NCBI GenBank assembly: GCA_009692845.1
Contig: SHYK01000002.1
Span: forward strand, 421,451 to 485,450
Direction: 5' to 3'
Length of the DNA stretch: 64,000 nucleotides
From: Chloroflexota bacterium
Lineage (GTDB): Bacteria > Chloroflexota > UBA6077 > SHYK01
The translations under genes were made by a program, and so were the position numbers. Below, in pieces: positions 55,818 to 64,000 of the stretch; position 1 is the first letter of the stretch; every line of letters begins with the position of its first letter. Under the pieces are notes generated by a model. That model was given only the letters and a program-made list of their open reading frames with translations, made no database searches and was not told where the DNA came from.

Positions 55818-58800
55818 TCAGGCTTTCGGCCGCTTCCCAGCCCCAACTGCCACCCGACCCCTGGCTAGAACGTCTCGGAGATATCGGCCGGTATAGGACT
55901 CCGGGCAGGCCGCAACATCTTCCGGGGTACCGACCGCGAGGAGTTCCCCCCCCCGTCGCCCGCCCTCGGGACCCAGGTCGATGATCCAGTCAGCGGTCTT
56001 AATGACGTCAAGGTTGTGCTCGATCACGAGTACGGTGTTTCCGCCCTCGACCAGGCGGTTCAATACGTCGAGGAGCTTGCTGACGTCGGCGAAGTGGAGA
56101 CCGACGGTCGGTTCATCCAGGATATAGAGGGTTTTCCCGGTAGCGCGCTTGGATAGCTCAGTGGCGAGCTTGACGCGCTGGGCTTCACCGCCTGAGAGGG
56201 TCGTCGCCGCCTGACCGAGTCGGACATAGCCGAGACCCACGTCGTTCAGGGTGGTCAGCTTGTTCCGCACGGTGGGGACGTTACCAAAAACCTCGCAGCC
56301 CTCGGCAACTGTCATCTCCAACACTTCGGCGATATTGACCCCGCGGTACCGAATCTCGAGGGCTTCGCGGTTGTACCGTTTCCCTTTGCAGGTCTCGCAC
56401 GGCACGTAGACGTCCGGAAGGAAGTTCATCTCGATCTGGATGATGCCCTCACCCTGGCAGGCCTCGCAGCGGCCACCCTTGACGTTGAAGGAGAATCGGC
56501 CGGGCAGATAGCCCCGCACTCGTGACTCCGGAACCGCCGCAAACAGCTCCCGAATCGGCGTGAAAGCGCCCGTATAGGTGGCCGGGTTGGAGCGCGGAGT
56601 GCGCCCAATCGGCGCTTGATCGATGTCCACGACTTTGTCGAGGTGCTCGGTCCCTTCGATTCGGTCGTGCAGCCCCGGGCGGTCCTTCGAGCGGTACAGG
56701 GCCTGGGCGAAGGCCTTGTAAATGATGTCATTGACGAGCGTGCTTTTCCCCGATCCGGACACGCCGGTGATGCACACAAACTTGCCGAGCGGGATCTCGA
56801 CGTCGACCTCTTTTAGATTGTTTTGGGCAGCCCCCAACACCCGGACCACTTTGCCATTGCCCGGCCGACGCACGGCGGGAACCGGCACCATCATCTCGCC
56901 GCTCAGGAACTTGCCGGTCAACGATCGGGGTGCGGCGATGAGATCGGCCACCGATCCGGTTGCGACGACCTCGCCTCCGAGCTCGCCGGCTCCAGGGCCG
57001 ATATCGACCACGAAGTCGGCCTGGCGAATCGTATCCTCGTCGTGCTCGACCACCAGCACACTATTCCCCAGATTTCGCAAGCGTTTCAGGGTGTCAAGCA
57101 AGCGACCATTGTCGCGCTGATGCAAGCCCACGCTAGGCTCGTCCAGGATATACAGCACACCGACCAGCCCTGATCCAATTTGCGTGGCCAGACGGATTCG
57201 CTGCCCTTCTCCTCCCGACAGGGTCATGGCTGCCCGGTCAAGGGTCAGGTAGTCGAGGCCAACATCCACCAGGAAGCCGAGCCGAGCCCGAATTTCCTTT
57301 AAGACCTGACGGGCGATCATCTGATCCCGCTCGCTGAGAGTCCAGCTCCGCTCTGGTTCCCAGGCTTCGGCATGAGGAACCCTGCCGTGGCCGCGCACCG
57401 CACTGGGGCGGTTCTCCCCTAGCGCATCGAACAGCTCGGCAGCATCGCCGACGGTGAGGGAGGTTAGCTCGCTGATCGGCCGGCCAGCAATGGTAACCGC
57501 AAGCGTTTCGGGGCGAAGTCGGAGACCATCGCATTCCGGGCAGGGGCGGTTCCACATGTATCGTTCGATGTCTTCGCGCATGCCTTCCGACTCAGTGTCA
57601 CGATGGCGGCGCTCGAGGCTCGGAATCACTCCCTCGAATACCATCTGATAGTCCCGGTCCCGATGGCCGTGATGGGCCCGTCCGTAATGCGGCGTTCGAA
57701 CCGAGATGCGCTCCTTCCCGCTGCCGTGGAGAACGAGGTCAACGGCCGTAGCATCGAGGTCTTTGACTGGCACGTCGAGTGAGAATCCGTAGTGGGTCGC
57801 GGCTCCCTCCAGCAGGGCCAGGTAATAGGGCTCGCCGGCGGTCCCGCGAAACCACGGCTTGATCGCTCCCTCGCGAAGGCTAAGGTTGCGATTGGGGATT
57901 ACCGCCTCGGCATCGACTTCTTGTCGAAATCCCAGGCCGGTGCAGGCCCGACATGCACCGTGGGGAGAGTTGAAGGAAAAGTTACGGGGGGCCAGCTCGG
58001 CGAAGCTGAGCCCGCAAGCGGAGCAGGCGAAGCGCTCCGAGTAGCGCGTCTCTTCTCCGTCGCCGGCCAGCACCACAATTTCCCCCTCTGCCAGCCGGAG
58101 CGCCGTTTCGACTGAGTCGGTCAGGCGAGATATATCCGCGTGGGAGTCTTCACTGTCGCTGGGCGCCGGCAGGACCACCCGGTCAACCACCACTTCGATC
58201 GTGTGGTTTTGGTAGCGGCCCAACTCGATCGCTTCGGACAGATCGCGAACCTCGCGGTCGATCCGGACCCGCACGAAGCCCTTGCTTCGGATCTCGTCCA
58301 GCACGCCCAGGTGTTCGCCTTTTCGTCCCTCGACCACCGGGGCGAGCAGCATTATCCTTTCCCCCGGACCCATGGCGAGGAGGTTGTCCACAATTTGCTG
58401 CACGGTCTGCTGGGTAATTGGTCGTCCACAGTTCGGACAATGCGGCCGCCCGATCCTGGCGTAGAGCAAGCGGAGATAGTCGTAAATCTCGGTTACCGTC
58501 CCCACCGTCGACCGCGGGTTGTGGGAGACCCCTTTCTGATCGATGGAAATAGCCGGCGAGAGCCCGGAGATGAAATCGACGTCCGGCTTGTCGAGCTGGC
58601 CGAGGAACTGCCGGGCATAAGCCGACAGCGATTCGATGTAGCGGCGCTGGCCCTCGGCGTAGAGGGTGTCAAAAGCCAGTGATGATTTCCCGGAGCCGGA
58701 GATGCCGGTGATGACCACCAGCTGGTCACGGGGAATCTTGAGGTCGATACTCTTCAGATTGTGCTGACGAGCGCCCCGAATCTCGATATAAGCAGCATGG

Positions 58801-58955
58801 GGGCTGAACTCGCCGTCTTCATCGAGGCTCAGTCGGCCGTCGAAGGCGAGCTCCTTCGTTTCTTCGAGCAGCTTGGCCCCGCTCTTCGCTTTGGGGGCGG
58901 CTTTCGAGGTCCCGTTGCCTGTCGCCTCGGCGGGCGTCCCGACTTTACGAGCCAT
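55818..58955 (-). CDS. uvrA: UvrABC excinuclease subunit A
   Basis: Damage-recognition ATPase of nucleotide-excision repair. Two ABC modules: [23 protein letters not shown] and, in the second half, [18 protein letters not shown]; zinc-finger cysteines ([34 protein letters not shown]); [14 protein letters not shown] and [12 protein letters not shown]. 1045 aa versus the usual 940-960: about 50 extra residues, Ala/Lys-rich, precede [15 protein letters not shown]. The start overlaps the uvrB stop by 11 bases, which supports that long N-terminus. Confidence 0.96.
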   Translation of the reverse strand: MARKVGTPAEATGNGTSKAAPKAKSGAKLLEETKELAFDGRLSLDEDGEFSPHAAYIEIRGARQHNLKSIDLKIPRDQLVVITGISGSGKSSLAFDTLYAEGQRRYIESLSAYARQFLGQLDKPDVDFISGLSPAISIDQKGVSHNPRSTVGTVTEIYDYLRLLYARIGRPHCPNCGRPITQQTVQQIVDNLLAMGPGERIMLLAPVVEGRKGEHLGVLDEIRSKGFVRVRIDREVRDLSEAIELGRYQNHTIEVVVDRVVLPAPSDSEDSHADISRLTDSVETALRLAEGEIVVLAGDGEETRYSERFACSACGLSFAELAPRNFSFNSPHGACRACTGLGFRQEVDAEAVIPNRNLSLREGAIKPWFRGTAGEPYYLALLEGAATHYGFSLDVPVKDLDATAVDLVLHGSGKERISVRTPHYGRAHHGHRDRDYQMVFEGVIPSLERRHRDTESEGMREDIERYMWNRPCPECDGLRLRPETLAVTIAGRPISELTSLTVGDAAELFDALGENRPSAVRGHGRVPHAEAWEPERSWTLSERDQMIARQVLKEIRARLGFLVDVGLDYLTLDRAAMTLSGGEGQRIRLATQIGSGLVGVLYILDEPSVGLHQRDNGRLLDTLKRLRNLGNSVLVVEHDEDTIRQADFVVDIGPGAGELGGEVVATGSVADLIAAPRSLTGKFLSGEMMVPVPAVRRPGNGKVVRVLGAAQNNLKEVDVEIPLGKFVCITGVSGSGKSTLVNDIIYKAFAQALYRSKDRPGLHDRIEGTEHLDKVVDIDQAPIGRTPRSNPATYTGAFTPIRELFAAVPESRVRGYLPGRFSFNVKGGRCEACQGEGIIQIEMNFLPDVYVPCETCKGKRYNREALEIRYRGVNIAEVLEMTVAEGCEVFGNVPTVRNKLTTLNDVGLGYVRLGQAATTLSGGEAQRVKLATELSKRATGKTLYILDEPTVGLHFADVSKLLDVLNRLVEGGNTVLVIEHNLDVIKTADWIIDLGPEGGRRGGELLAVGTPEDVAACPESYTGRYLRDVLARGRVAVGAGKRPKA

Positions 58956-60942
58956 GCCGCGATCCCGCCCCGGCTGCCTCGACGCTGCGCCGCAGCTCCG
59001 AGATTTGATCGCGCAGCATCGCCGCCTGCTCGAATTCCAGCTCGCGCGCGGCCCGCTTCATCTCGGCTTCCAGCTCTTTGATGGTCTGAAGCACTTGTTG
59101 GCGGTCGAAGGTCCCGGTTCCGTATTGCACCGTGGCCTCCGCGACCTGCCGCAAATGGGGGGAGATGTCACGAATAGTCTTCTGAATGCCCTTGGGGGTG
59201 ATGCCGTGGTCCTTGTTCCATTGAATCTGGGTCTCACGGCGGCGGTAGGTCTCCCGGATGGCGCGCTCCATAGAATCGGTCACCCGGTCGGCGTACATGA
59301 TCACGTGGCCGCTCTCGTGACGGGCGGCTCGCCCGATGGTCTGAACCAGAGCCGTGGTGGACCGCAGATAGCCTTCCTTGTCCGCGTCGAGAATGGCGAC
59401 TAGCGACACTTCGGGAAGGTCGAGTCCCTCTCTCAAGAGATTGATCCCGACGACGACGTCGTAGACACCGAGACGCAGGTCGCGAAGGATGTCGATGCGC
59501 CCCAGCGTATCGATGTCCGAGTGCAGGTAGTGCACCCGAATCCCGACCTCCCGCAAGTAGTCAGCTAGGTCCTCGGCCATTCGCTTGGTCAACGTGGTGA
59601 CGATCGCGCGTTCGTTTCGCTTGATCCGCTCCTGGATCTCGGCCAAAAGATTGTCGATCTGGTTCTTCGTCGGCCGGACCTCGATCTCCGGATCGATCAG
59701 GCCGGTGGGGCGCACCAGCTGCTCCACAACTTGATTGCTGTGCTCGTATTCATAAGGGCCGGGGGTGGCCGACACGTAGATCACTTGATGGACGAACTCC
59801 TGGAACTCTTCCCATTTGAGGGGACGATTATCCATCGCCGATGGGAGACGGAATCCGTACTCCACCAGGGTCCGCTTGCGGGCAAAGTCGCCGTGGAACA
59901 TTCCATGGATCTGCGGAATCGTCATATGCGACTCGTCGATGATCATCAGGAAGTCATCCGGGAAATAGTCCATGAGGGTCCAGGGCGGGCTGCCCGGCTC
60001 GCGTCCGCTTAGGTGCCGGGAGTAGTTCTCGACGCCGTGGCAAAACCCGACCTCGGTTAGCATCTCTAGGTCGAAGTGGGTCCGCTGGCGCAGCCGCGCC
60101 GCTTCCAGGAGCTTCCCATTCCGTTCGAGGTCCTGCAGCCGTTCCTCCAGCTCCACCTCGATGTCCTCGAGGGCTACTCGGAGCCGCTCCTGGGACGTCA
60201 CGAAGTGCTTGGCGGGGAAGATGTCGACCGATGACCGCTCGGCCAGAATCTCGCCCGTGAGCGCGTCGATCTCGGTGATCCGCTCCACCAGGTCGCCCCA
60301 GAACTCGATTCGGACCGTTACGTCCTGCCCGGCTGGGTGGACGTCCAGGGTGTCGCCTCGAACTCGGAACTTTCCGCGGCCGAGTTGGTAGTCGTTTCTT
60401 TCATAAAAGATGTCGGTCAGAAAGCGGAGGACGCGCTCGCGTTTGTGGGTTTCGCCCTTGCGAAGAGTGAGCACCACCTTTCCGTATTCCTCCGGCGAGC
60501 CCAGGCCATAAATGCAGGAAACCGAAGCCACGATCACCACGTCGCGTCGCTCGAAGAGCGCCTTAGTCGCCGAGTGGCGCAGGCGATCGATCTCCTCGTT
60601 CCGGGACGAGTCTTTCTCGATGTAGGTGTCCGAGGAGGGCATGTAGGCTTCTGGCTGGTAATAGTCGTAATAGCTGACGAAGTACTCGACTGCGTTGTCG
60701 GGCAGGAAATCCTTCAGCTCCGAGCAGAGCTGAGCGGCGAGGGTCTTGTTGTGGGCCATCACCAGGGTGGGTCGCTGAAGCTCCTGGATAACGTTTGCCA
60801 TAGTGAACGTTTTCCCAGAGCCGGTAACGCCAAGCAGGGTCTGCTCGCGGAGGCCCCGACGGACGCCATCGGACAACTCCGCCACCGCTTTGTCCTGGTC
60901 ACCAGCGAGCTCGAATTCAGACACGATACGGAATTCAGGCAT
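58945..60942 (-). CDS. uvrB: UvrABC excinuclease subunit B
   Basis: DNA-unwinding subunit that verifies the lesion and recruits UvrC. 665 aa from [16 protein letters not shown]: Walker [17 protein letters not shown], beta-hairpin [29 protein letters not shown], motif [17 protein letters not shown], motif [21 protein letters not shown], and the C-terminal UVR motif [19 protein letters not shown] for UvrC. Start at 60942 because a TATACT box ends nine bases upstream; the longer open frame has no family match. Confidence 0.96.
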   Translation of the reverse strand: MPEFRIVSEFELAGDQDKAVAELSDGVRRGLREQTLLGVTGSGKTFTMANVIQELQRPTLVMAHNKTLAAQLCSELKDFLPDNAVEYFVSYYDYYQPEAYMPSSDTYIEKDSSRNEEIDRLRHSATKALFERRDVVIVASVSCIYGLGSPEEYGKVVLTLRKGETHKRERVLRFLTDIFYERNDYQLGRGKFRVRGDTLDVHPAGQDVTVRIEFWGDLVERITEIDALTGEILAERSSVDIFPAKHFVTSQERLRVALEDIEVELEERLQDLERNGKLLEAARLRQRTHFDLEMLTEVGFCHGVENYSRHLSGREPGSPPWTLMDYFPDDFLMIIDESHMTIPQIHGMFHGDFARKRTLVEYGFRLPSAMDNRPLKWEEFQEFVHQVIYVSATPGPYEYEHSNQVVEQLVRPTGLIDPEIEVRPTKNQIDNLLAEIQERIKRNERAIVTTLTKRMAEDLADYLREVGIRVHYLHSDIDTLGRIDILRDLRLGVYDVVVGINLLREGLDLPEVSLVAILDADKEGYLRSTTALVQTIGRAARHESGHVIMYADRVTDSMERAIRETYRRRETQIQWNKDHGITPKGIQKTIRDISPHLRQVAEATVQYGTGTFDRQQVLQTIKELEAEMKRAARELEFEQAAMLRDQISELRRSVEAAGAGSRHGS

Positions 60943-60950
60943 GGCTTTGG

Positions 60951-60956
60951 AGTATA
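60951..60956 (-). promoter_or_regulatory. uvrB -10 box (leaderless or near-leaderless)
   Basis: TATACT on the minus strand separated by eight bases from the ATG at 60942, so transcription should begin at or within a few bases of the start codon. No ribosome-binding site and no SOS-type palindrome recognised. Confidence 0.5.
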
Positions 60957-61042
60957 CCAGCGGCCGGGAGGCCCTCTCGTGCCCGATAATCCATCTGCGA
61001 ATTCGAATCGGATGGCCTTGGGCCTCAGACCTTGGAGCGACC

Positions 61043-61810
61043 GTGTCAGCTGATGGAAGGGTTGCGCTTATCACCGGGGCCGGCCGCGGAATCGGGAAGG
61101 CGCTGGCGCTGGGGTTCGGTCGAGAGGGCTACCGGGTGGTGGTCGCCTCCACCACGGCCGAGCGGAATGAAGCCGTGGCGGACCTCATCCGTGAAGCCGG
61201 CGGAAAGGCATTGGCAGTGACCCTCGACGTGGCGGATGAAGCCAGCGTCAAACAGGCGGTCGCAAAGACCCTGGACGATTTCGGACGAGTCGACGTGCTC
61301 ATCAACAATGCGGGGCTCAAGCCTGGCTTCATCCCGACCGAGCAGAAATCGCTCAAGGATCTCGACGTCGCCATCTGGAGGCGCATGTTCGAGGTGAACG
61401 GAACCGGCCCCTTCCTCTGCGCTCGGGAATGCATCCCGCCCATGATCGCCCTGGGCGGCGGAGCGATCATCAATGTGTCTTCTGGCGCCGGGGATCGGCC
61501 CCGCGAAGGTCAGAGCATGTATGGGATCTCGAAGGCGGCCCTCAACATGCTGACCGGCGTCCTGGCCCTGGAGCTCAAGACGAATGCGATTTCCGTCAAT
61601 GGGATCTCGCCGGGTTACACCGTGGAGGTGGCTCCCACGAATCGCCCGCTCGGCGCCGCGACGCCCCTCAAGACTGAGTCTTGCGTTCCCCTCTGTTTGT
61701 TTCTCGCCGCTCAGGATCCCATCGAGGTCACTGGCGAGAATCTCAACGTGCTGCACTGGAATGAAGCGCACGGCCTCGGAGGCCAGGAGGTCTGGAGCAT
61801 CTTCGCATGA
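61043..61810 (+). CDS. Short-chain dehydrogenase/reductase (SDR)
   Basis: 255 aa Rossmann oxidoreductase. Cofactor motif [17 protein letters not shown], catalytic Ser in INVSSGAG, catalytic Tyr/Lys in [11 protein letters not shown], and the late [10 protein letters not shown]. Asp/Ser pattern after the second strand (VVASTTAE) fits NADP rather than NAD. Start GTG 61043, six bases after GGAG; a longer frame runs through the uvrB promoter region and is excluded. Substrate unknown; 4-base overlap with the MiaB-like gene. Confidence 0.9.
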   Translation: MSADGRVALITGAGRGIGKALALGFGREGYRVVVASTTAERNEAVADLIREAGGKALAVTLDVADEASVKQAVAKTLDDFGRVDVLINNAGLKPGFIPTEQKSLKDLDVAIWRRMFEVNGTGPFLCARECIPPMIALGGGAIINVSSGAGDRPREGQSMYGISKAALNMLTGVLALELKTNAISVNGISPGYTVEVAPTNRPLGAATPLKTESCVPLCLFLAAQDPIEVTGENLNVLHWNEAHGLGGQEVWSIFA

Positions 61811-63129
61811 CTCTACGCTTCCACGTCTGGTCCATTGGCTGCCAGATGAACACCGCCGACGCCCGGCGGATGAGCGATGAGCTCGAGGCCTGTGGCGGCG
61901 AGGCATGCGACCGGATGGAAGAAGCCGATGTGGTGGTGCTGTACAGCTGCGTCGTCCGGGAGGCGGCGGAGAACAAGGTCCACAACGAGCTGGAGCGCAT
62001 TCGCAAGGTCAAGGCGGGCCGACCGAGCATGCAGATTGCCTTGGCTGGCTGCATGGTGGAAGACGATGTCACCGATCTCGCCCGCCGCTATCCATTCATC
62101 GATCGGTACCTCTCGCCCAAGCTCGACTTGCCCCTGCGGGACCAGGTCTTCGACTTCCTCGACCTCGATGCTCCGTATCGGCTCGATCCGGAGGATGCCG
62201 AGCGCTTCTCCATGGTGTCGCAGCCGGTCACGGTGAGCCAGGGCTGCAACCGCCGTTGCACTTACTGCGTGATTCCGTTTCGGCGGGGAGTCGAGCGTAG
62301 CCGCCCGTCCGCCGAAATTCGGCGTGAAATCGAGGGCCTGGTCCGGCGAGGGACCCGGGAGGTTGTGCTCCTCGGTCAGATCGTGGACCGCTACGGTCGC
62401 GACATCGAAACGACTTTGGCCCGGCTGTTAGCTGACATCAGCGAGATCGATGGATTGGAACGGATCCGGTTCCTGACTTCGTACCCGGTGGATTTTGACC
62501 GCGAGCTGATGGAGGCAGTCGCGAGCCTCCCCAAGGTCTGCGAGGACGTCAACCTGCCGGTGCAGGCTGGCGACGACGACGTCTTGCGGCGAATGGCCCG
62601 CGGTTACAAGACTGAGCTCTACGAAGGGGTAGTCGCTGAAATGCGGTCGGTCATTCCTGGGCTCGGACTGGCGACCGACATCATCGTCGGCTTCTGTGGC
62701 GAGACCGAGACTGAATTCGCCAACACGCTCGCTTTGCTCGAACGGACCCGCTGTGACGTGGTGCACGTCGCCATGTACTCGCCGCGCGCCAACACGGCCT
62801 CCCTCAAGCTGTGGCCGGACGATGTCCCGCTCGAAGAGAAGCGGCGGCGCCTACACGAAATCGAGACGCTCCAGGCGCAGGTCAGCGTCGAGATCAACGC
62901 CGGCTTGGTCGGCTCCCGCCAGGAAATCCTGGTCGAGGGCATCCGCCGTGACAAGTGGTACGGACGGACCCGTAGCAACAAGCTGGTGTTCTTCGACAGC
63001 GCCACTTCCGAACCCGGTCAAGTCCTGCCGCTGACCATCACCTCCGCCAGCTCCTGGTCTCTCCAGGGACGGCTCGAATCGACGCCGACACTTAAGACCC
63101 TCGAACCGCCCTGGCCCCAGCCTGATTGA
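61807..63129 (+). CDS. miaB: Radical-SAM methylthiotransferase, MiaB type
   Basis: 440 aa. N-terminal UPF0004 domain with three cluster cysteines (IGCQMNTADARR, YSCVVREAAENK, LAGCMVED), radical SAM motif CNRRCTYCVIPFRRG, GQIVDRYG where MiaB usually has GQNVNSYG, and a C-terminal TRAM domain. Most like tRNA-A37 methylthiotransferase; the QIVDR variant leaves some doubt about the exact tRNA target. Overlaps the SDR gene (ATGA). Confidence 0.9.
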   Translation: MTLRFHVWSIGCQMNTADARRMSDELEACGGEACDRMEEADVVVLYSCVVREAAENKVHNELERIRKVKAGRPSMQIALAGCMVEDDVTDLARRYPFIDRYLSPKLDLPLRDQVFDFLDLDAPYRLDPEDAERFSMVSQPVTVSQGCNRRCTYCVIPFRRGVERSRPSAEIRREIEGLVRRGTREVVLLGQIVDRYGRDIETTLARLLADISEIDGLERIRFLTSYPVDFDRELMEAVASLPKVCEDVNLPVQAGDDDVLRRMARGYKTELYEGVVAEMRSVIPGLGLATDIIVGFCGETETEFANTLALLERTRCDVVHVAMYSPRANTASLKLWPDDVPLEEKRRRLHEIETLQAQVSVEINAGLVGSRQEILVEGIRRDKWYGRTRSNKLVFFDSATSEPGQVLPLTITSASSWSLQGRLESTPTLKTLEPPWPQPD

Positions 63130-63589
63130 AGCCGAGGCTGCGCTCGCCTGGGTCGAAGAGCACGGCCTGGTCTTGGAGAGCGCGCGAGGCGCATTACCGT
63201 CCCTCGCGGCAGTCTTGGCGCAGACGCCAATTCTGGGAAGCTGGTGGAGCCATCCAGACTCCTACAAGATCTTCGAAGCGATCAACCGGGTTCGGGAATC
63301 CCCAGATGTGCTGGCCTGTCGACTCGTGGCGGGCAAGGTCACGTACGTTCACCGACGCCTCTGGCCGTCGGTTGCGAGACTCGCCGATCAGATCGCAGCC
63401 GACCGGATCGCGGCGCTCCGCGAAGAGCACCTTCCTTCCGTTGCCCATCGAGTGACCACGATTCCGTTCGCTAAATGGGCGCCTGCGGAGATATGGGAAG
63501 CCGCCCGCGAGCTCACCGAGGAGGAGGCCCGGTACTTGCTCGGTCCGGCCGTCGACTTCGGCACCAAAGTCAGCCGTCGAGGCGGCTGA
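63122..63589 (+). CDS. Conserved protein of unknown function
   Basis: About 155 aa, soluble. The frame opens inside the miaB 3' end; the only ATG/GTG/TTG is TTG 63173, but protein-like sequence begins earlier (IEAEAALAWVEEHGLVL), so start is probably CTG 63122 or ATT 63125. Body: LGSWWSHPDSYKIFEAINRV, LACRLVAGKVTYVHRRLWPSVARLA, REEHLP, FAKWAPAEIWEAARELTEEEA. The WW..H and YVHRRLWP motifs are conserved-looking; I do not recognise a function. Confidence 0.65.
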   Translation: MIEAEAALAWVEEHGLVLESARGALPSLAAVLAQTPILGSWWSHPDSYKIFEAINRVRESPDVLACRLVAGKVTYVHRRLWPSVARLADQIAADRIAALREEHLPSVAHRVTTIPFAKWAPAEIWEAARELTEEEARYLLGPAVDFGTKVSRRGG

Positions 63590-63690
63590 CTCGAAGACCC
63601 TGGATGGGCATAAGACGCTGAGCGATTGGGTCAAGCCCTAACAGAAATGCCTCCAAAGTCACAGCGCCGCGGAGGGTCGACTCCCCCGGT

Positions 63691-63978
63691 TCATTGAAAC
63701 TCCCCAACGCCGTAGCGTTTGAACTGAGCAACGCTACGAAACTCCTCGCTTCGGGCAGGGTCATCCAGCAGAGCATCTAGATATCTGCCGTACAGCTCAG
63801 CCGAACGGCGGGCCACATCAGAGTGCGTAGCCTGGGTCAGGAGCTCGGACTGAGACTTGGTCCCGTCCATTCCACGCAAAAGACTCACCTCCCAAACCGC
63901 CATATAAGCGGCAAATTGAGCTTGCCACTCATCCCAGACTTCCTGAGGCAAAAAATCAGGCTTGCCCTTATCGGCCAT
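63691..63978 (-). CDS. Small protein of unknown function
   Basis: 95 aa, mostly helical, acidic, with Trp/Leu-rich patches (PQEVWDEWQAQFAAYMAVWEVSLLRG, DVARRSAELYGRYLDALLDD). No membrane helix and no recognised domain. Complete within the window. It points toward the unknown gene ending at 63589; the 101 bases between show no clear terminator. Confidence 0.55.
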   Translation of the reverse strand: MADKGKPDFLPQEVWDEWQAQFAAYMAVWEVSLLRGMDGTKSQSELLTQATHSDVARRSAELYGRYLDALLDDPARSEEFRSVAQFKRYGVGEFQ

Positions 63979-64000
63979 CTTGCGACTGCAGGGATCTCGA

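Overview
The window looks like chromosomal DNA of a free-living, GC-rich (roughly 60 % by eye) bacterium, most likely a member of the Chloroflexota. This is an inference. It rests on an archaeal/eukaryal-type ProRS, a GSI-alpha-like glutamine synthetase, menaquinone biosynthesis, a RodZ-like gene and cinA next to recA, and a MoxR/DUF58/TgpA cluster. No rRNA, CRISPR array, insertion sequence or prophage was seen. Almost everything is housekeeping, densely packed, with many 4-base stop/start overlaps.

Layout. 1-5.2 kb: lspA-rluD-gltX, a convergent VapBC toxin-antitoxin pair with a striking three-repeat operator, tRNA-Gln(CTG), tRNA-Glu(CTC), tatA, rplY. 5.3-15 kb: recJ, small membrane proteins, nnr-acpS, an XRE regulator behind a tandem repeat, alr (no canonical start codon), proS and a HEAT-repeat protein. 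15.2-25.7 kb (minus strand): two oligopeptide-ABC ATPases without permeases, TgpA transglutaminase-DUF58-MoxR, secA, an HDAC-family amidohydrolase. 25.7-38.6 kb (minus strand): ftsH with its own promoter, and upstream of it a long pyrimidine operon pyrR-pyrB-pyrC-carA-carB-pyrK-pyrD that runs on into a TolB-like propeller protein and an FtsB/DivIC-like protein. Its leader holds a PyrR-type RNA hairpin that buries the Shine-Dalgarno of a 31-codon leader ORF, whose stop overlaps the pyrR start.

38.6-41.8 kb: divergently, a PucR-family regulator and glutamine synthetase. 41.8-45 kb: menG, recA, pncC/cinA and a RodZ-like protein. 45-50 kb: unknown proteins around a perfect 22-bp bidirectional terminator, then OsmC, carboxymuconolactone decarboxylase-like, thiolase and a zinc-ribbon protein. 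50-55.8 kb is the most accessory-looking part: a large secreted glycosidase-like lipoprotein, a broken HigB-type toxin gene, tRNA-Lys(CTT), a small lipoprotein, an S41 protease homologue lacking both catalytic residues, and a 34-codon remnant resembling the C-terminus of an AI-2E/PerM transporter. 55.8-64 kb: uvrB-uvrA, then an SDR dehydrogenase, a MiaB-type methylthiotransferase and two small unknown genes.

Two themes stand out. The pyr operon appears to be controlled by translational occlusion through PyrR and a coupled leader peptide. Several genes (pucR, uvrB, the 53.4-kb lipoprotein) have a -10 box 5-8 bases before the start codon, the signature of leaderless mRNAs.
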